This document shows, in pieces, positions 17,034-25,413 of a stretch of 64,000 nucleotides of DNA. The notes under the pieces were generated by a model. That model had not been told where the DNA came from. It did not search any database and worked only from the letters and a program-made list of their open reading frames with translations. The translations under genes and the position numbers were made by a program. Each line of letters starts with the position of its first letter. The first letter of the stretch is position 1. The DNA comes from Vibrio cyclitrophicus (GTDB lineage: Bacteria; Pseudomonadota; Gammaproteobacteria; Enterobacterales; Vibrionaceae): the NCBI GenBank assembly GCA_023206055.1, contig CP065366.1:3286001-3350000 (forward strand), given 5' to 3'.

Positions 17034-17419
17034 AACTGCACAACCCTATCTTGCGTTAGTAGCGCTTCTGATAAGCTCCCTAATCCGGCCTGAGTGAATC
17101 CAGGAGCTAGGTTAGAGGCACTGAGTTGATGTTGCTCTGCTTCTTCAGAGCTAATCACTCCGCGTCTTAACGCGGCAGCTACACAGGTTTCAAGGCTAAC
17201 ATTGTGTTCATCAGCCAGCCTTTGCCAAGCTGAAGCCAAGTCAAATTCATCGTTGGCCGGTACGGTAAGGTCTGAGCCGTTACTGACGCCATCTTGATAG
17301 AAGAACACACTGTGAAGTTTGTAGCCCTGTTTAATCAGAGCCACAGCAAACTGGTAAGCACTTCTTGCTGACTGTGAGCCGTAGACAGGCCCATTGACTA
17401 GGAGTGTATAGCTTAGCAA
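17030..17419 (-). CDS. tusD: tRNA 2-thiouridine sulfur relay protein TusD
   Basis: DsrE-family subunit, 129 residues, carrying the persulfide on a conserved cysteine, here in SLETCVAAALRRG (near residue 79). VNGPVYGSQSARSAYQFA is the N-terminal signature. Its start overlaps the yheO stop by seven bases, and its stop overlaps tusC by four, so yheO-tusDCB is a compact operon upstream of the str genes. Confidence 0.96.
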   Translation of the reverse strand: MLSYTLLVNGPVYGSQSARSAYQFAVALIKQGYKLHSVFFYQDGVSNGSDLTVPANDEFDLASAWQRLADEHNVSLETCVAAALRRGVISSEEAEQHQLSASNLAPGFTQAGLGSLSEALLTQDRVVQF

Positions 17420-18138
17420 CCCTCTTCATCCTCTGTTTTACGTTGGCGGATGTATAGGTACACGGTGTGCTTAGAGATGTTCAGTCGTTCAGCAACGCGG
17501 TTGATCGCGTCTTTAATATCGAAAATACCTTTGTCGTACAGCTCCATCACGATCTGACGGTTCTTAGTATTGTTCGATACCGATTTGTCAGCGTTAATTT
17601 CTTCAATGGTGCGTTCAACCGTTTGGTCGACAAGTTCTTCAACGTCACTAGCAAAGTTAACCGATGATGCAGCTTCGTCTGCGTCTTGCGTAGGCATGAA
17701 CGATTGCAGTACTTGTGAGAATGGCGCATCTAGGTTGACGTTAATACACAACAAGCCAATCACTCGGTCTTCACCATTGCGGATAGCAACCGTGATCGAC
17801 TTCATCAATACTCCGCCTTTAGCACGAGTAAAGTATGAACGTGAGAAGTTACGCTTAGAACCTTCAATATCTTTCAGCATCTTTAATGCAAGATCGGTGA
17901 TCGGCGAACCAACCTGACGACCTGTATTTTCGCCGTTGGCAATTTTAATCGCAGAAGTATTGAGGTCTTCTAAAGAGTGTAAAACGATTTCACAAAACGG
18001 ACCAATAAGGCTCGCAATACCGTCAACAACGGCCTCATAAGATCTTAGAATGATTTTATCGTGTTCACTGAATGGCATAACGTGGACTGATTCCATTTCA
18101 AGTAACACATCTGCATTGACTGTTTCTGTAGTAGTCAC
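17413..18138 (-). CDS. yheO: YheO-type PAS/HTH transcriptional regulator
   Basis: 241 residues starting at GTG (18138) behind an AAGGAAT site. The N-terminal two thirds form the YheO PAS-like domain (SLIGPFCEIVLHSLEDL near residues 40-60; KSITVAIRNGEDRVIGLLCIN near 112-135). The C-terminal helix-turn-helix is around residues 205-235 (AINRVAERLNISKHTVYLYIR). Its ligand is not known. Position at the head of tusDCB suggests it may control that operon, but this is inferred from linkage only. Confidence 0.85.
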   Translation of the reverse strand: MTTTETVNADVLLEMESVHVMPFSEHDKIILRSYEAVVDGIASLIGPFCEIVLHSLEDLNTSAIKIANGENTGRQVGSPITDLALKMLKDIEGSKRNFSRSYFTRAKGGVLMKSITVAIRNGEDRVIGLLCINVNLDAPFSQVLQSFMPTQDADEAASSVNFASDVEELVDQTVERTIEEINADKSVSNNTKNRQIVMELYDKGIFDIKDAINRVAERLNISKHTVYLYIRQRKTEDEEGC

Positions 18139-18271
18139 TTATTCCTTACCTTCGTGTGAAAAATCAACAAATTTATGTAAGTTTATCAGAAAATTTTAAT
18201 TGCACACCTAGCTAACATTGCAACTAGTGATTTAGAACAAGTTTAAAAATCAAATACTCATCTTCAAATCA

Positions 18272-18304
18272 TAAAAAAAGCCTAACTCAAAGTTAGGCTT
18301 TTTA
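18272..18304 (-). terminator. fkpA terminator
   Basis: A stem of GCCTAAC/GTTAGGC (18280-18286 with 18292-18298), extended by A-T pairs, has a five-base loop and is flanked by A and T runs on both sides. It lies 40 bases after the fkpA stop and separates fkpA from yheO. Confidence 0.85.
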
Positions 18305-18343
18305 TTCAATCAACGTATTGTAGTACGAGGCTTTTAACCGATA

Positions 18344-19120
18344 TTACTGTGCAGGAGCTGCTTCAGCGTTATCGATGTTTAGTAGTTCTACTTCGAACAC
18401 TAGCGTTGAGTTAGCTGGGATAGTCGGTGTGTCTTGCTCACCGTATGCTAGCTCTGGCGGGATCACAAACTTGTACTTAGAACCAACTTGCATCAGTTGT
18501 ACGCCTTCAGTCCAGCCTGGGATTACGCGGTTTAGTGGGAATGTTGCTGGTTCGCCACGATCGTAAGAGCTGTCGAACTGAGTACCGTCTGTTAGCGTAC
18601 CTTTGTAGTGTACTTGAACGGTATCTGTGTCTTTTGGAGAAGCACCTTCACCCGCAGTCATTACTTGGTAAAGTAGACCAGATTCAGTTTGCTTAACGCC
18701 TTCAGTTTTAGCGAACTCAGCGCGGAAATCATCACCAGCTTTCTTCACTTCTGCAGACTTCTCTGCCGCTTGTACTTGCATCGTTTCAGCAACACGCTTG
18801 TCTAGAGCTTCAAGAGCTGCGCGAGTTTCTTCTTCGTTCAGTGCTGTTTTCTCTGCGAATACGTCTTCGATACCTTGAAGAACCATATCTTTGTCTAGGT
18901 TAATGCCTAGCTCGCTTGGCTTATCAATGCTTGTGCTTAGGTAGTTAGCGAAAGATACACCGATTGCGTAAGCCGCTTTGTCATCTTCTGTTTTAAAGTT
19001 TACTGCTTCAACTTTAACTTCTTCTACCTGTGGAGCTTCTGCCTTTGGTTCTTCTTTCTGACAACCAACTGCTAGCATAACCGTCGCGGCAAGCAGTGAT
19101 ACTTTTAAAACTGATTTCAT
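18344..19120 (-). CDS. fkpA: FKBP-type peptidyl-prolyl isomerase FkpA, probable lipoprotein
   Basis: 258 residues from ATG at 19120, which sits six bases after GGAG; a TTG four codons upstream would overlap that site. The N-terminal helical dimerisation domain (about residues 45-140) is followed by the FKBP domain (about 150-250: TDTVQVHYKGTLTDGTQFDSS, PELAYGEQDTPTIPANSTLVFEVEL). It acts as chaperone and prolyl isomerase in the envelope. Unlike E. coli FkpA, the signal peptide ends LAVGC at Cys20 followed by QKEEP, a lipobox with Ala at -3. A membrane-anchored form is therefore likely but not certain. Confidence 0.93.
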   Translation of the reverse strand: MKSVLKVSLLAATVMLAVGCQKEEPKAEAPQVEEVKVEAVNFKTEDDKAAYAIGVSFANYLSTSIDKPSELGINLDKDMVLQGIEDVFAEKTALNEEETRAALEALDKRVAETMQVQAAEKSAEVKKAGDDFRAEFAKTEGVKQTESGLLYQVMTAGEGASPKDTDTVQVHYKGTLTDGTQFDSSYDRGEPATFPLNRVIPGWTEGVQLMQVGSKYKFVIPPELAYGEQDTPTIPANSTLVFEVELLNIDNAEAAPAQ

Positions 19121-19163
19121 TGAATTCTCCAATTAATGGCCAAGCCATTGGTTATTGTGCACA

Positions 19164-19180
19164 AATCTAATGATTAGATT
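19164..19180. promoter_or_regulatory. operator-like dyad upstream of fkpA
   Basis: AATCTAAT-G-ATTAGATT is a perfect 8-base dyad with one central base. It lies between the predicted fkpA start point and its ribosome-binding site, so it could be an operator or a 5' mRNA hairpin. The regulator is unknown. Confidence 0.4.
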
Positions 19181-19203
19181 GGTGTGAATACGTTAGTTAT
19201 AAC

Positions 19204-19233
19204 AATATACTAGTCATATGTCTTTCGACACAA
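19204..19233 (-). promoter_or_regulatory. fkpA promoter
   Basis: TTGTGT (19228-19233) and TATATT (19204-19209) are spaced by 18 bases on the minus strand, about 85 bases before fkpA. The WD40 gene is divergent, so its promoter must overlap this short region. Confidence 0.55.
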
Positions 19234-19251
19234 ACCGGATTATTAGATGTG

Positions 19252-20229
19252 ATGCGAATATTTTTCCACTCATTGCTATGTACAATTGTCATCACCTTGT
19301 TAAATGGTTGCTTTTTCTTCCAAGATGATGAGCAGCGTTGGGAAATTGAACCCAATGGTGCCACCAGCTTTGCCCTAAGCAGAGATGGACGCTTCGCTCT
19401 ACTCTACTCTCAGAAAAAACACTTACTGCTCTGGGATTTAGATCAAAACAAAGAACTCGCTCAACTTGGCCCGCAAGACCAATCTGAAAACCAAGTATCG
19501 CGTATCCGTATCTCGGACAATGGCCGCTTTGCGATTACCGCAAGTCAGTTGAACTTCGCCGTCTGGGACTTATCTTGGACTCAAGCTGAGGGGCTTTGGT
19601 CTATTTCCGATGGCTTGATTCGCGATGTCGATATCTCTAGCAATGGTGAAAAGGTCTTACTTGGCCTTTCTAATGGCAAAGCCATCTATGTGGACTTAGT
19701 CACCGGACGCCGTCTGGAGTTCCTCGCTCACCGAGAAAAAGTGAATTCAGTGTCCCTTTCATCCAATGGGCGCTACGCATTATCAGGCGGTAACGACTAC
19801 AAAGCTTACCTTTGGGATACCGAATCAGGCTTGGTGTTACGTACCTTCGAGCATGAACAAAGAGTAGTACGAGTTGCACTACAACGGGATGGAGAATTGG
19901 CTTTTACTTCCGATGGCGGCAACCAAGCCATGATTTGGGATCTAGAAACGGGTGAACCTCAAGCGCAATTACAGAGTTGGTCTCGACAACTGATTTTCTC
20001 AAGTGCGCGTTTTTCTGATGACGGCAGTATGTTGGTGACAGGTACGCCATCAAGCCAAGTGAGTGTGTGGAATACTCAGGATGGCAAGCGAATTTCTCGT
20101 CACGATGCTGAGCCACTAAAAGATGCTCGCCCTCCCCGTGCGGTAGTGTATGATGCAGCCTTTGATGAAAAGAACCGTGTGATATCGGGCACCTCTGCGG
20201 GCATCGCCCAAGCTTGGAATGTGGATTAA
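19252..20229 (+). CDS. WD40-repeat lipoprotein
   Basis: 325 residues from ATG at 19252 (a GTG lies one codon upstream). The signal peptide ends in LNGC at Cys20, a good lipobox. The rest is a series of roughly 40-residue beta-propeller blades: repeated ISDNGRFAIT, LSSNGRYALSGGNDYKAYLWD and DDGSMLVTGTPSSQVSVWN give about seven blades. No enzyme motif is visible, so it is probably an envelope scaffold or assembly protein. It precedes slyX by 5 bases and is divergent from fkpA. E. coli has no gene at this place, so it looks like a Vibrio-lineage insertion. Function unknown. Confidence 0.85.
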   Translation: MRIFFHSLLCTIVITLLNGCFFFQDDEQRWEIEPNGATSFALSRDGRFALLYSQKKHLLLWDLDQNKELAQLGPQDQSENQVSRIRISDNGRFAITASQLNFAVWDLSWTQAEGLWSISDGLIRDVDISSNGEKVLLGLSNGKAIYVDLVTGRRLEFLAHREKVNSVSLSSNGRYALSGGNDYKAYLWDTESGLVLRTFEHEQRVVRVALQRDGELAFTSDGGNQAMIWDLETGEPQAQLQSWSRQLIFSSARFSDDGSMLVTGTPSSQVSVWNTQDGKRISRHDAEPLKDARPPRAVVYDAAFDEKNRVISGTSAGIAQAWNVD

Positions 20230-20234
20230 GAACG

Positions 20235-20462
20235 ATGACAGAAAAGCGAATTGAACAACTAGAAAGCCGCGTGAATGACCTAGAATGTCAGTTGGCTTTC
20301 CAAGAACAAACCATTGAAGAACTCAATGAAGCGCTTAGCCAACAACAGATGTTGATCACGAGAATGCAAGATCAAATGAAGTTCGTGGTGGGTAAAGTGA
20401 AAAATATGGATGGCTCAAACCTCGCTGACGCATCAGAAGAGACGCCACCTCCACACTATTAA
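20235..20462 (+). CDS. slyX: SlyX family coiled-coil protein
   Basis: 75 residues from ATG at 20235 (MTEKRIEQLESRVNDLE), five bases after the WD40 stop. Almost the whole chain is a heptad coiled coil (LESRV, LECQLAF, IEELNEAL, QQQMLITRMQDQM), ending with the proline-rich PPPHY characteristic of SlyX. Function is unknown; the name comes from its neighbour slyD. It is probably cotranscribed with the lipoprotein gene. Confidence 0.93.
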   Translation: MTEKRIEQLESRVNDLECQLAFQEQTIEELNEALSQQQMLITRMQDQMKFVVGKVKNMDGSNLADASEETPPPHY

Positions 20463-20556
20463 GTGCGGCTCCAAATAACGAATGGGTTCTAGTGACGCAT
20501 ATCGCTAGTCTCTCGTCCTCGATGTGTAAACACATTTCAGGACGGGACATAGAAAA

Positions 20557-20600
20557 CTAAAAGGGCGACAGATGCTTATCTGTCGCCCTTTTGTTTGTTT
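20557..20600. terminator. bidirectional terminator slyX / iaaA
   Basis: A perfect 15-pair stem (20559-20573 with 20578-20592) with a four-base loop, GC-rich in the middle, has T runs downstream on both strands. It lies between convergent slyX and the isoaspartyl peptidase gene. Confidence 0.9.
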
Positions 20601-20643
20601 AATCTGCGCTAATTCAACTAGAGCGAATTAAACCAATACAAGC

Positions 20644-21609
20644 TTAGTCATCAGCATAAATTTTCACTTCCACACAACCGTTAGTATCAACACTCGCGCG
20701 ATACATCCCTGAGCTGTTCATACCAAAGTGAATATCACCTTGGCCATCAATCGCTATCAAGCCACCTTCGCCACCCATGGTTTTCAGTTCACCTTGGATG
20801 ATGTGTTCACAAGCAGTATGCACGTCTTCTTTGAGATAACGCATTCGTGCTGCTACATCACTGGCAACCATCTTTCTTAAGAAGAACTCGCCCATTCCGG
20901 TAGTGGAAACCGCAACGTTACCATTCTCGGCAATGGTACCTGCACCAATGATTGGTGAATCACCGACACGACCATATTTCTTATTAGTCACACCGCCAGT
21001 GCTTGTCGCAGCTGCTAGGTTACCCGCTTGGTCTAACGCCACCGCGCCAACTGTTCCGTATTTTTTGTCGTCAGGGTATTTCTCGGCTTGCTGCTCGTCG
21101 TATTTTGCTTCCGACAAAGCAAAGATGCCTTTCTCTTTCATTGATAGAAGCTGGTCGTAGCGACGCTCAGTAAAGAAGTAATCCTGCTCGGTGAAGGTGT
21201 ACTCATGCTCAAAGGCGAACTTCTCAGCACCTTCACCAATCAACAACACATGATCGCTTTTCAGCATCACATCACGCGCAAGTTCAATCGGGTTTTTGAT
21301 ATGACGGACACCAGCAATCGCACCCGCATCCATTTCACGGCCGTGCATAACAGAAGCATCCATCTCAACAAATTCATCATGAGTCAGAACCGAACCTTTA
21401 CCAGCATTAAAATGTGGGCTGTCTTCCATCACTTTAACCGATGCCACCACCGCATCCAGAGCATCACCGCCCGATTGCAGTACTTGATAGCCCGCTAAAA
21501 CTGACTTTTCCAAAGCCTCGGTAATACCCGTTTTTAATTCATCGCTCATTTGCTCTCGTAAGATGGTGCCTGCACCACCATGAATGGCAATTGAAAAAGG
21601 TTGTGACAT
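20644..21609 (-). CDS. iaaA: Isoaspartyl peptidase / plant-type L-asparaginase
   Basis: 321 residues, Ntn-hydrolase precursor that cleaves itself before a nucleophilic threonine, here Thr186 in KKYGTVGAVALDQAGN. Upstream IAIHGGAGTI and NAGKGSVLTHDGF-like NAGKGSVLTHDEF, and downstream GDSPIIGAGTIAEN and TTGMGEFF, are family signatures. It hydrolyses beta-aspartyl dipeptides from damaged proteins and has asparaginase activity. No signal peptide, so it is cytoplasmic. It is transcribed alone, between slyX and slyD, where E. coli has a different arrangement. Confidence 0.93.
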   Translation of the reverse strand: MSQPFSIAIHGGAGTILREQMSDELKTGITEALEKSVLAGYQVLQSGGDALDAVVASVKVMEDSPHFNAGKGSVLTHDEFVEMDASVMHGREMDAGAIAGVRHIKNPIELARDVMLKSDHVLLIGEGAEKFAFEHEYTFTEQDYFFTERRYDQLLSMKEKGIFALSEAKYDEQQAEKYPDDKKYGTVGAVALDQAGNLAAATSTGGVTNKKYGRVGDSPIIGAGTIAENGNVAVSTTGMGEFFLRKMVASDVAARMRYLKEDVHTACEHIIQGELKTMGGEGGLIAIDGQGDIHFGMNSSGMYRASVDTNGCVEVKIYADD

Positions 21610-21770
21610 GCAAACTCTCCACTGATGTCGTCTTATAATGTTGTGCCTATCAATATCACATCCATGGTTCTATGTCTGATAGCCAAAACCAAACTTTTTA
21701 CGAATGCTTAGATTTGCGGACACTTAGTTTGGTAGATAAAAGCGAGGTCAAAAAGCTAGACATCCAATAC

Positions 21771-21799
21771 GAAAAAAGCCTCCAACAAAGGAGGCTTTC
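21771..21799 (-). terminator. slyD terminator
   Basis: AAAGCCTCC/GGAGGCTTT (21775-21783 with 21790-21798) with a six-base loop is followed on the minus strand by six T residues. It lies about 32 bases after the slyD stop. Confidence 0.88.
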
Positions 21800-21830
21800 A
21801 AGATTCTTAATCTAAACCGCTAATTCGGTA

Positions 21831-22421
21831 TTAGTGAGAACCACAGCTACCGCCGCCGCAGCAGCCGTCTTTTTTCTCTTCACCGTGGTCGTGGCCTTCG
21901 CCACCACAGCAACCGCCTTCGTGGTCATGATCGTGACCGTGGCTGCCACAGCCGCCTTCTTGGTGAACGTGACCGTGTTGAACTTCTTCTTCAGTCGCTT
22001 CACGTACCGCTACAACTTCAACGTCAAACGTTAGAGTTTGGCCGGCTAGCATGTGGTTACCGTCAACAACAACTTCGTCGCCGTCTACTTCAGTCACTTC
22101 AACTGGGATTGGACCTTGGTCAGTATCCGCTAGGAAACGCATGCCAACTTCGATTTGCTCAACACCTTGGAACACGTCAGCAGGAACACGTTGAACTAGG
22201 TCATCGTTGTGATCGCCGTATGCGTCTTCTGGAGTAACAGTTGCTGAGAACTTATCGCCAGCTACTTTGCCTTCAAGCTCTTTTTCAAGACCTGTAATTA
22301 GGTTGTTGTGACCGTGAAGGTAATCTAGTGGAGCTTCTGCAGTTGATTGGTCAACTACTACGCCATCTTCAAGTTTCACTTGATATGCAACACTAACTAC
22401 TACGTTCTTTTCAATTTTCAT
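21831..22421 (-). CDS. slyD: SlyD peptidyl-prolyl isomerase and metallochaperone
   Basis: 196 residues. The FKBP domain (about 1-70 and 125-150) is interrupted by the chaperone insert (IF domain, about 70-125); LDYLHGHNNLITGLEKELEG and VTPEDAYGDHNDDLVQRVP are conserved. The tail from about residue 150 is extremely rich in His, Cys and Gly (repeated HGHDHDHEGGCCGG-type blocks), a nickel- and zinc-binding tail that links SlyD to hydrogenase or urease maturation in other bacteria. Cytoplasmic. Ends with its own terminator. Confidence 0.97.
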   Translation of the reverse strand: MKIEKNVVVSVAYQVKLEDGVVVDQSTAEAPLDYLHGHNNLITGLEKELEGKVAGDKFSATVTPEDAYGDHNDDLVQRVPADVFQGVEQIEVGMRFLADTDQGPIPVEVTEVDGDEVVVDGNHMLAGQTLTFDVEVVAVREATEEEVQHGHVHQEGGCGSHGHDHDHEGGCCGGEGHDHGEEKKDGCCGGGSCGSH

Positions 22422-22515
22422 GAGAGCTCCAAGGAGGTTTGGACTAAGCTCGAACAGTTGAGCTTAGGAAAAATTCTGTACCGGGATATTATGGGGATCA
22501 ATTAACGAAACTCAA

Positions 22516-22722
22516 TCATTCTGGCTTAAAAATACCGATCATTTCTTGATTCGCGTGTTCAGATTTCTCTACAGTTTTTGGTTTACGCTGTTCTGAGAAG
22601 TCACAATCGACACATTCCACCAGCTCGATATTGTTTTCAATCCACCAACGGAGTGTGTCTTGAGTGTTGCAACTTGGGCAGTTCGCCCCTGCGATAAAGC
22701 GTTTTTTCTGTTTCACGTTCAT
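22516..22722 (-). CDS. yheV: YheV family zinc-ribbon protein
   Basis: 68 residues from ATG at 22722 (MNVKQKKRFIAGANCPSC), next to AAAGGA; the longer frame to 22761 has no such site. Two CxxC pairs (CPSC near residues 15-18 and CVDC near 38-41) predict a zinc ribbon. The family (TIGR02443/DUF2387) has no established function. It is conserved next to kefB and slyD, as here. Confidence 0.9.
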   Translation of the reverse strand: MNVKQKKRFIAGANCPSCNTQDTLRWWIENNIELVECVDCDFSEQRKPKTVEKSEHANQEMIGIFKPE

Positions 22723-22871
22723 ATCCTTTACTACTCTAGATTCGCGGTTCTTCCCACTCACTCTATTAGACGTTAAGCAGAGACCGCGTTTATTATTAGA
22801 TTGGTTCTATGATCTATTACTTCTATGCCCAAGCTCTATTCCTAAGCTCAAGCACTAGTTATCACTTTAAG

Positions 22872-24668
22872 CTACTGCCAATAGTTTCGAGATTGGTGAT
22901 CGTTTTCCATCTCGTGTCCAAAGATCTCCTCAAGCTCTTTACGAGCCTCTTTCGCTCTTTGGGCTAACTCGGCATCTTCGTTATGCTGAGGCAACAACTC
23001 TTTCAGCATACCATTATCCAACTTTCTAAAGTGTGCTTCGGCTCGCTTCGCTTTATATGGATGCATGCCAAGTTCAGTCAATGTTTGACGCCCTAAATCC
23101 AATGCTCCAAGGAAGGTTTCACGAGAGTAGTTACTCACACCGTGGTTAAGTAATTGATACGCTTCAACACGGCTTCGTGCACGCGCTAAGATCTTTAAGC
23201 GCGGGAAGTGCTGCTTACATAAATCGACGGTTTTCATGATTTCATCAGGGGAGTCAGTACACAACACAATCGCTTCTGCTTTATCAGCACCGGCTGCGCG
23301 TAATAGCTCTAGGTGAGTAGAGTCACCATAAAATACCTTGTAGCCGAATTTTCTAAGGATATGTATTTGGCTGGCATCACTTTCAAGGACGGTGATACGA
23401 ATCTTATTAGCGTACATCAAGCGACCAATGATCTGACCGAAACGACCAAAACCAGCAATGATCACTCTAGGGCTACGATCAACCACATCTGAAGACATCG
23501 CACTTTCGCTGATTTGATTAAGTTGACGAGCAAAGAATCGGTCTTGTAGCTTAAGCATCAATGGCGTGGTCACCATAGACAGGCTCACCACGACCAATAA
23601 GAACGACACTTGTTCGCCACTCAAGATGCCCTGCGCACTTGCTGCGGTAAAAATAACGAAAGCAAACTCACCACCTTGGCTGAGAATCATCGCCATTCGG
23701 CTACGCGCTTTTGTCTGTGTACCAAAGATACGGGCAAGTGCATACAGTACCAAACCTTTCAACACGACCAACGCACAAACTGCAATCAGTATCGCGAATG
23801 GGCTTTCGGCTAGTAAACCTAAGTTCACTGCCATACCCACAGAGATAAAGAACAGGCCAAGCAATAACCCTTTGAATGGGTCAATCGCAATTTCAAGCTC
23901 GTGTCGGTATTCACTTTCAGCCAGAAGAACACCCGCTAAGAAAGTACCCAGCGCCATCGACAAACCAATCTGCTGCATGATAACGGCAATACCAATCACC
24001 AATAGCAGCGCTGCAACGGTAAACAACTCACGCACACCGCTCATGACTACATAGCGGAATAGTGGTCTCAGTAAGAAATGACCACCAACAAGTAAGCCAA
24101 TCACGCCGCCTAGCATCCACAACATGTCAGCCCAACTACCGCCCGTATTACCCGCAAGCAGAGGTAACACCGCTAACATAGGGATTACTGCAATATCTTG
24201 AAAAAGTAAAACTGCAAAACCTGACTGTCCCGCTTCTTTACCACCAAGCTCTCGCTCTTCAATAACGCGCAAGGCGATGGCTGTCGAAGATAGGGCTAAC
24301 CCCATACCTATCACGAGGCTAGTTTGCCAAGTTAATCCGAACAGACAGGCAATGGCGGTAATAATCAGAGTGGTGATCAACACTTGCGCACCACCTAAGC
24401 CGAGAATAGGCGCCCGCATCTGCCACAGTTTTTTGGGATTAAGCTCTAAACCAATAAGGAAGAGCAGCAGCACCACCCCGAACTCAGAGAAATGTAGAAT
24501 CGCCTCTACGTCACTAATTAGGCCAAGCCCCCATGGACCAATAGCGACACCCGCTAATAAGTAACCTAATACTGAACCTAAGCCTGCTCGCTGCGCGATA
24601 GGAACCGCAACCACAGCCGCCGCTAAAAATATAACGCTACTTTGTAGAAAATCATTAGTCAGAGCCAT
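22872..24668 (-). CDS. kefB: Glutathione-regulated potassium/proton antiporter KefB
   Basis: 598 residues from the second of two adjacent ATG codons (24668), which has a better-spaced GGAG. About 12 membrane segments of the CPA2 antiporter domain (residues 1-385) include LFLIGLELNPKKLW and GFAVLLFQDIAVIPM. A cytosolic RCK domain follows (RVIIAGFGRFGQIIGRLM near 405, nucleotide-binding glycines, then the linker and tail). It releases potassium and acidifies the cytoplasm when glutathione adducts of electrophiles accumulate. It overlaps kefG by 14 bases. Confidence 0.92.
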   Translation of the reverse strand: MALTNDFLQSSVIFLAAAVVAVPIAQRAGLGSVLGYLLAGVAIGPWGLGLISDVEAILHFSEFGVVLLLFLIGLELNPKKLWQMRAPILGLGGAQVLITTLIITAIACLFGLTWQTSLVIGMGLALSSTAIALRVIEERELGGKEAGQSGFAVLLFQDIAVIPMLAVLPLLAGNTGGSWADMLWMLGGVIGLLVGGHFLLRPLFRYVVMSGVRELFTVAALLLVIGIAVIMQQIGLSMALGTFLAGVLLAESEYRHELEIAIDPFKGLLLGLFFISVGMAVNLGLLAESPFAILIAVCALVVLKGLVLYALARIFGTQTKARSRMAMILSQGGEFAFVIFTAASAQGILSGEQVSFLLVVVSLSMVTTPLMLKLQDRFFARQLNQISESAMSSDVVDRSPRVIIAGFGRFGQIIGRLMYANKIRITVLESDASQIHILRKFGYKVFYGDSTHLELLRAAGADKAEAIVLCTDSPDEIMKTVDLCKQHFPRLKILARARSRVEAYQLLNHGVSNYSRETFLGALDLGRQTLTELGMHPYKAKRAEAHFRKLDNGMLKELLPQHNEDAELAQRAKEARKELEEIFGHEMENDHQSRNYWQ

Positions 24669-25239
24669 CATCTGCTCCTATATCTTGTAGCGGGTCTCGC
24701 AACCAGTTTCGATACGCTTCGGCGTGTTGGTAACGCGTCATATCGGTGACATTTCGTGCCCAGTGTAAAACCAAAGGGGATATCCAATTCATTTGACACA
24801 AAGAAGCGGTGAGCTCGAATGGTTGCAAGATCTCTTGTAATGGATATTTATTATAGCCTGCGGCACCAAACGCCTCTTCTTTACCACCCGTGGTGATAAC
24901 ATTGCGCCAATGCTTACCCTTAAGTGCACTCTGCTCACCAAACGCAAAGCCCTTGCCTAATACTCGGTCAAACCATTCCTTCAATAACGAAGGGCATGAG
25001 TACATAAACAAAGGATGTTGGAACACAATCACATCGTACTGCAGAAGCAGTTCATGCTCATAAGGCACATCAATAAAGAAGTCAGGATAGAGGGCATAAA
25101 GATCGTGAATTTTAACATTCCCAAGCGACTCTATCTTTTTAACCATGATCTGGTTAGCGATAGAGGTTTGCGGCTCTGGGTGTGCATAGATCACTAATAC
25201 CTTTGGCACGGGTTTGTCTATCGAGGGAGTAATACTCAT
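24655..25239 (-). CDS. kefG: KefG quinone-oxidoreductase-like activator
   Basis: 194 residues, flavodoxin-fold NAD(P)H:quinone oxidoreductase family. VLVIYAHPEPQTSIANQIM binds the FMN phosphate; FQHPLFMYSCPSLLKEWFDRVL and NVITTGGKEEAFG are the other conserved blocks. Ancillary subunits of this type are needed for full Kef channel activity. The 14-base overlap with kefB ensures coordinated expression. The short acidic C terminus ends GADDGSD. Confidence 0.94.
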   Translation of the reverse strand: MSITPSIDKPVPKVLVIYAHPEPQTSIANQIMVKKIESLGNVKIHDLYALYPDFFIDVPYEHELLLQYDVIVFQHPLFMYSCPSLLKEWFDRVLGKGFAFGEQSALKGKHWRNVITTGGKEEAFGAAGYNKYPLQEILQPFELTASLCQMNWISPLVLHWARNVTDMTRYQHAEAYRNWLRDPLQDIGADDGSD

Positions 25240-25413
25240 TCCTTTGAAACATTCCTTTAAGGGCTAAACGGTGGCAAGGCCACTAGAATTTAAATAAAAG
25301 TTATTAATATGTTATTGGCATCATAACGCAAATTGCATTGTGATCGACTTTTATCTGGTTTCAGCCTACTATGCAGGCGTCTGTTCACCTCTAATTTCTA
25401 TGCTACTTCAATT

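Noticed and set aside
21834..22034. Alanine- and threonine-rich frame opposite the slyD tail
   Set aside because: It is the complement of the His/Cys/Gly-rich codons of slyD, which explains the odd composition.
21831..22421. His/Cys-rich C-terminal repeats as a metal-uptake mobile element
   Set aside because: The tail is the normal SlyD metal-binding tail; there are no flanking repeats or transposase.
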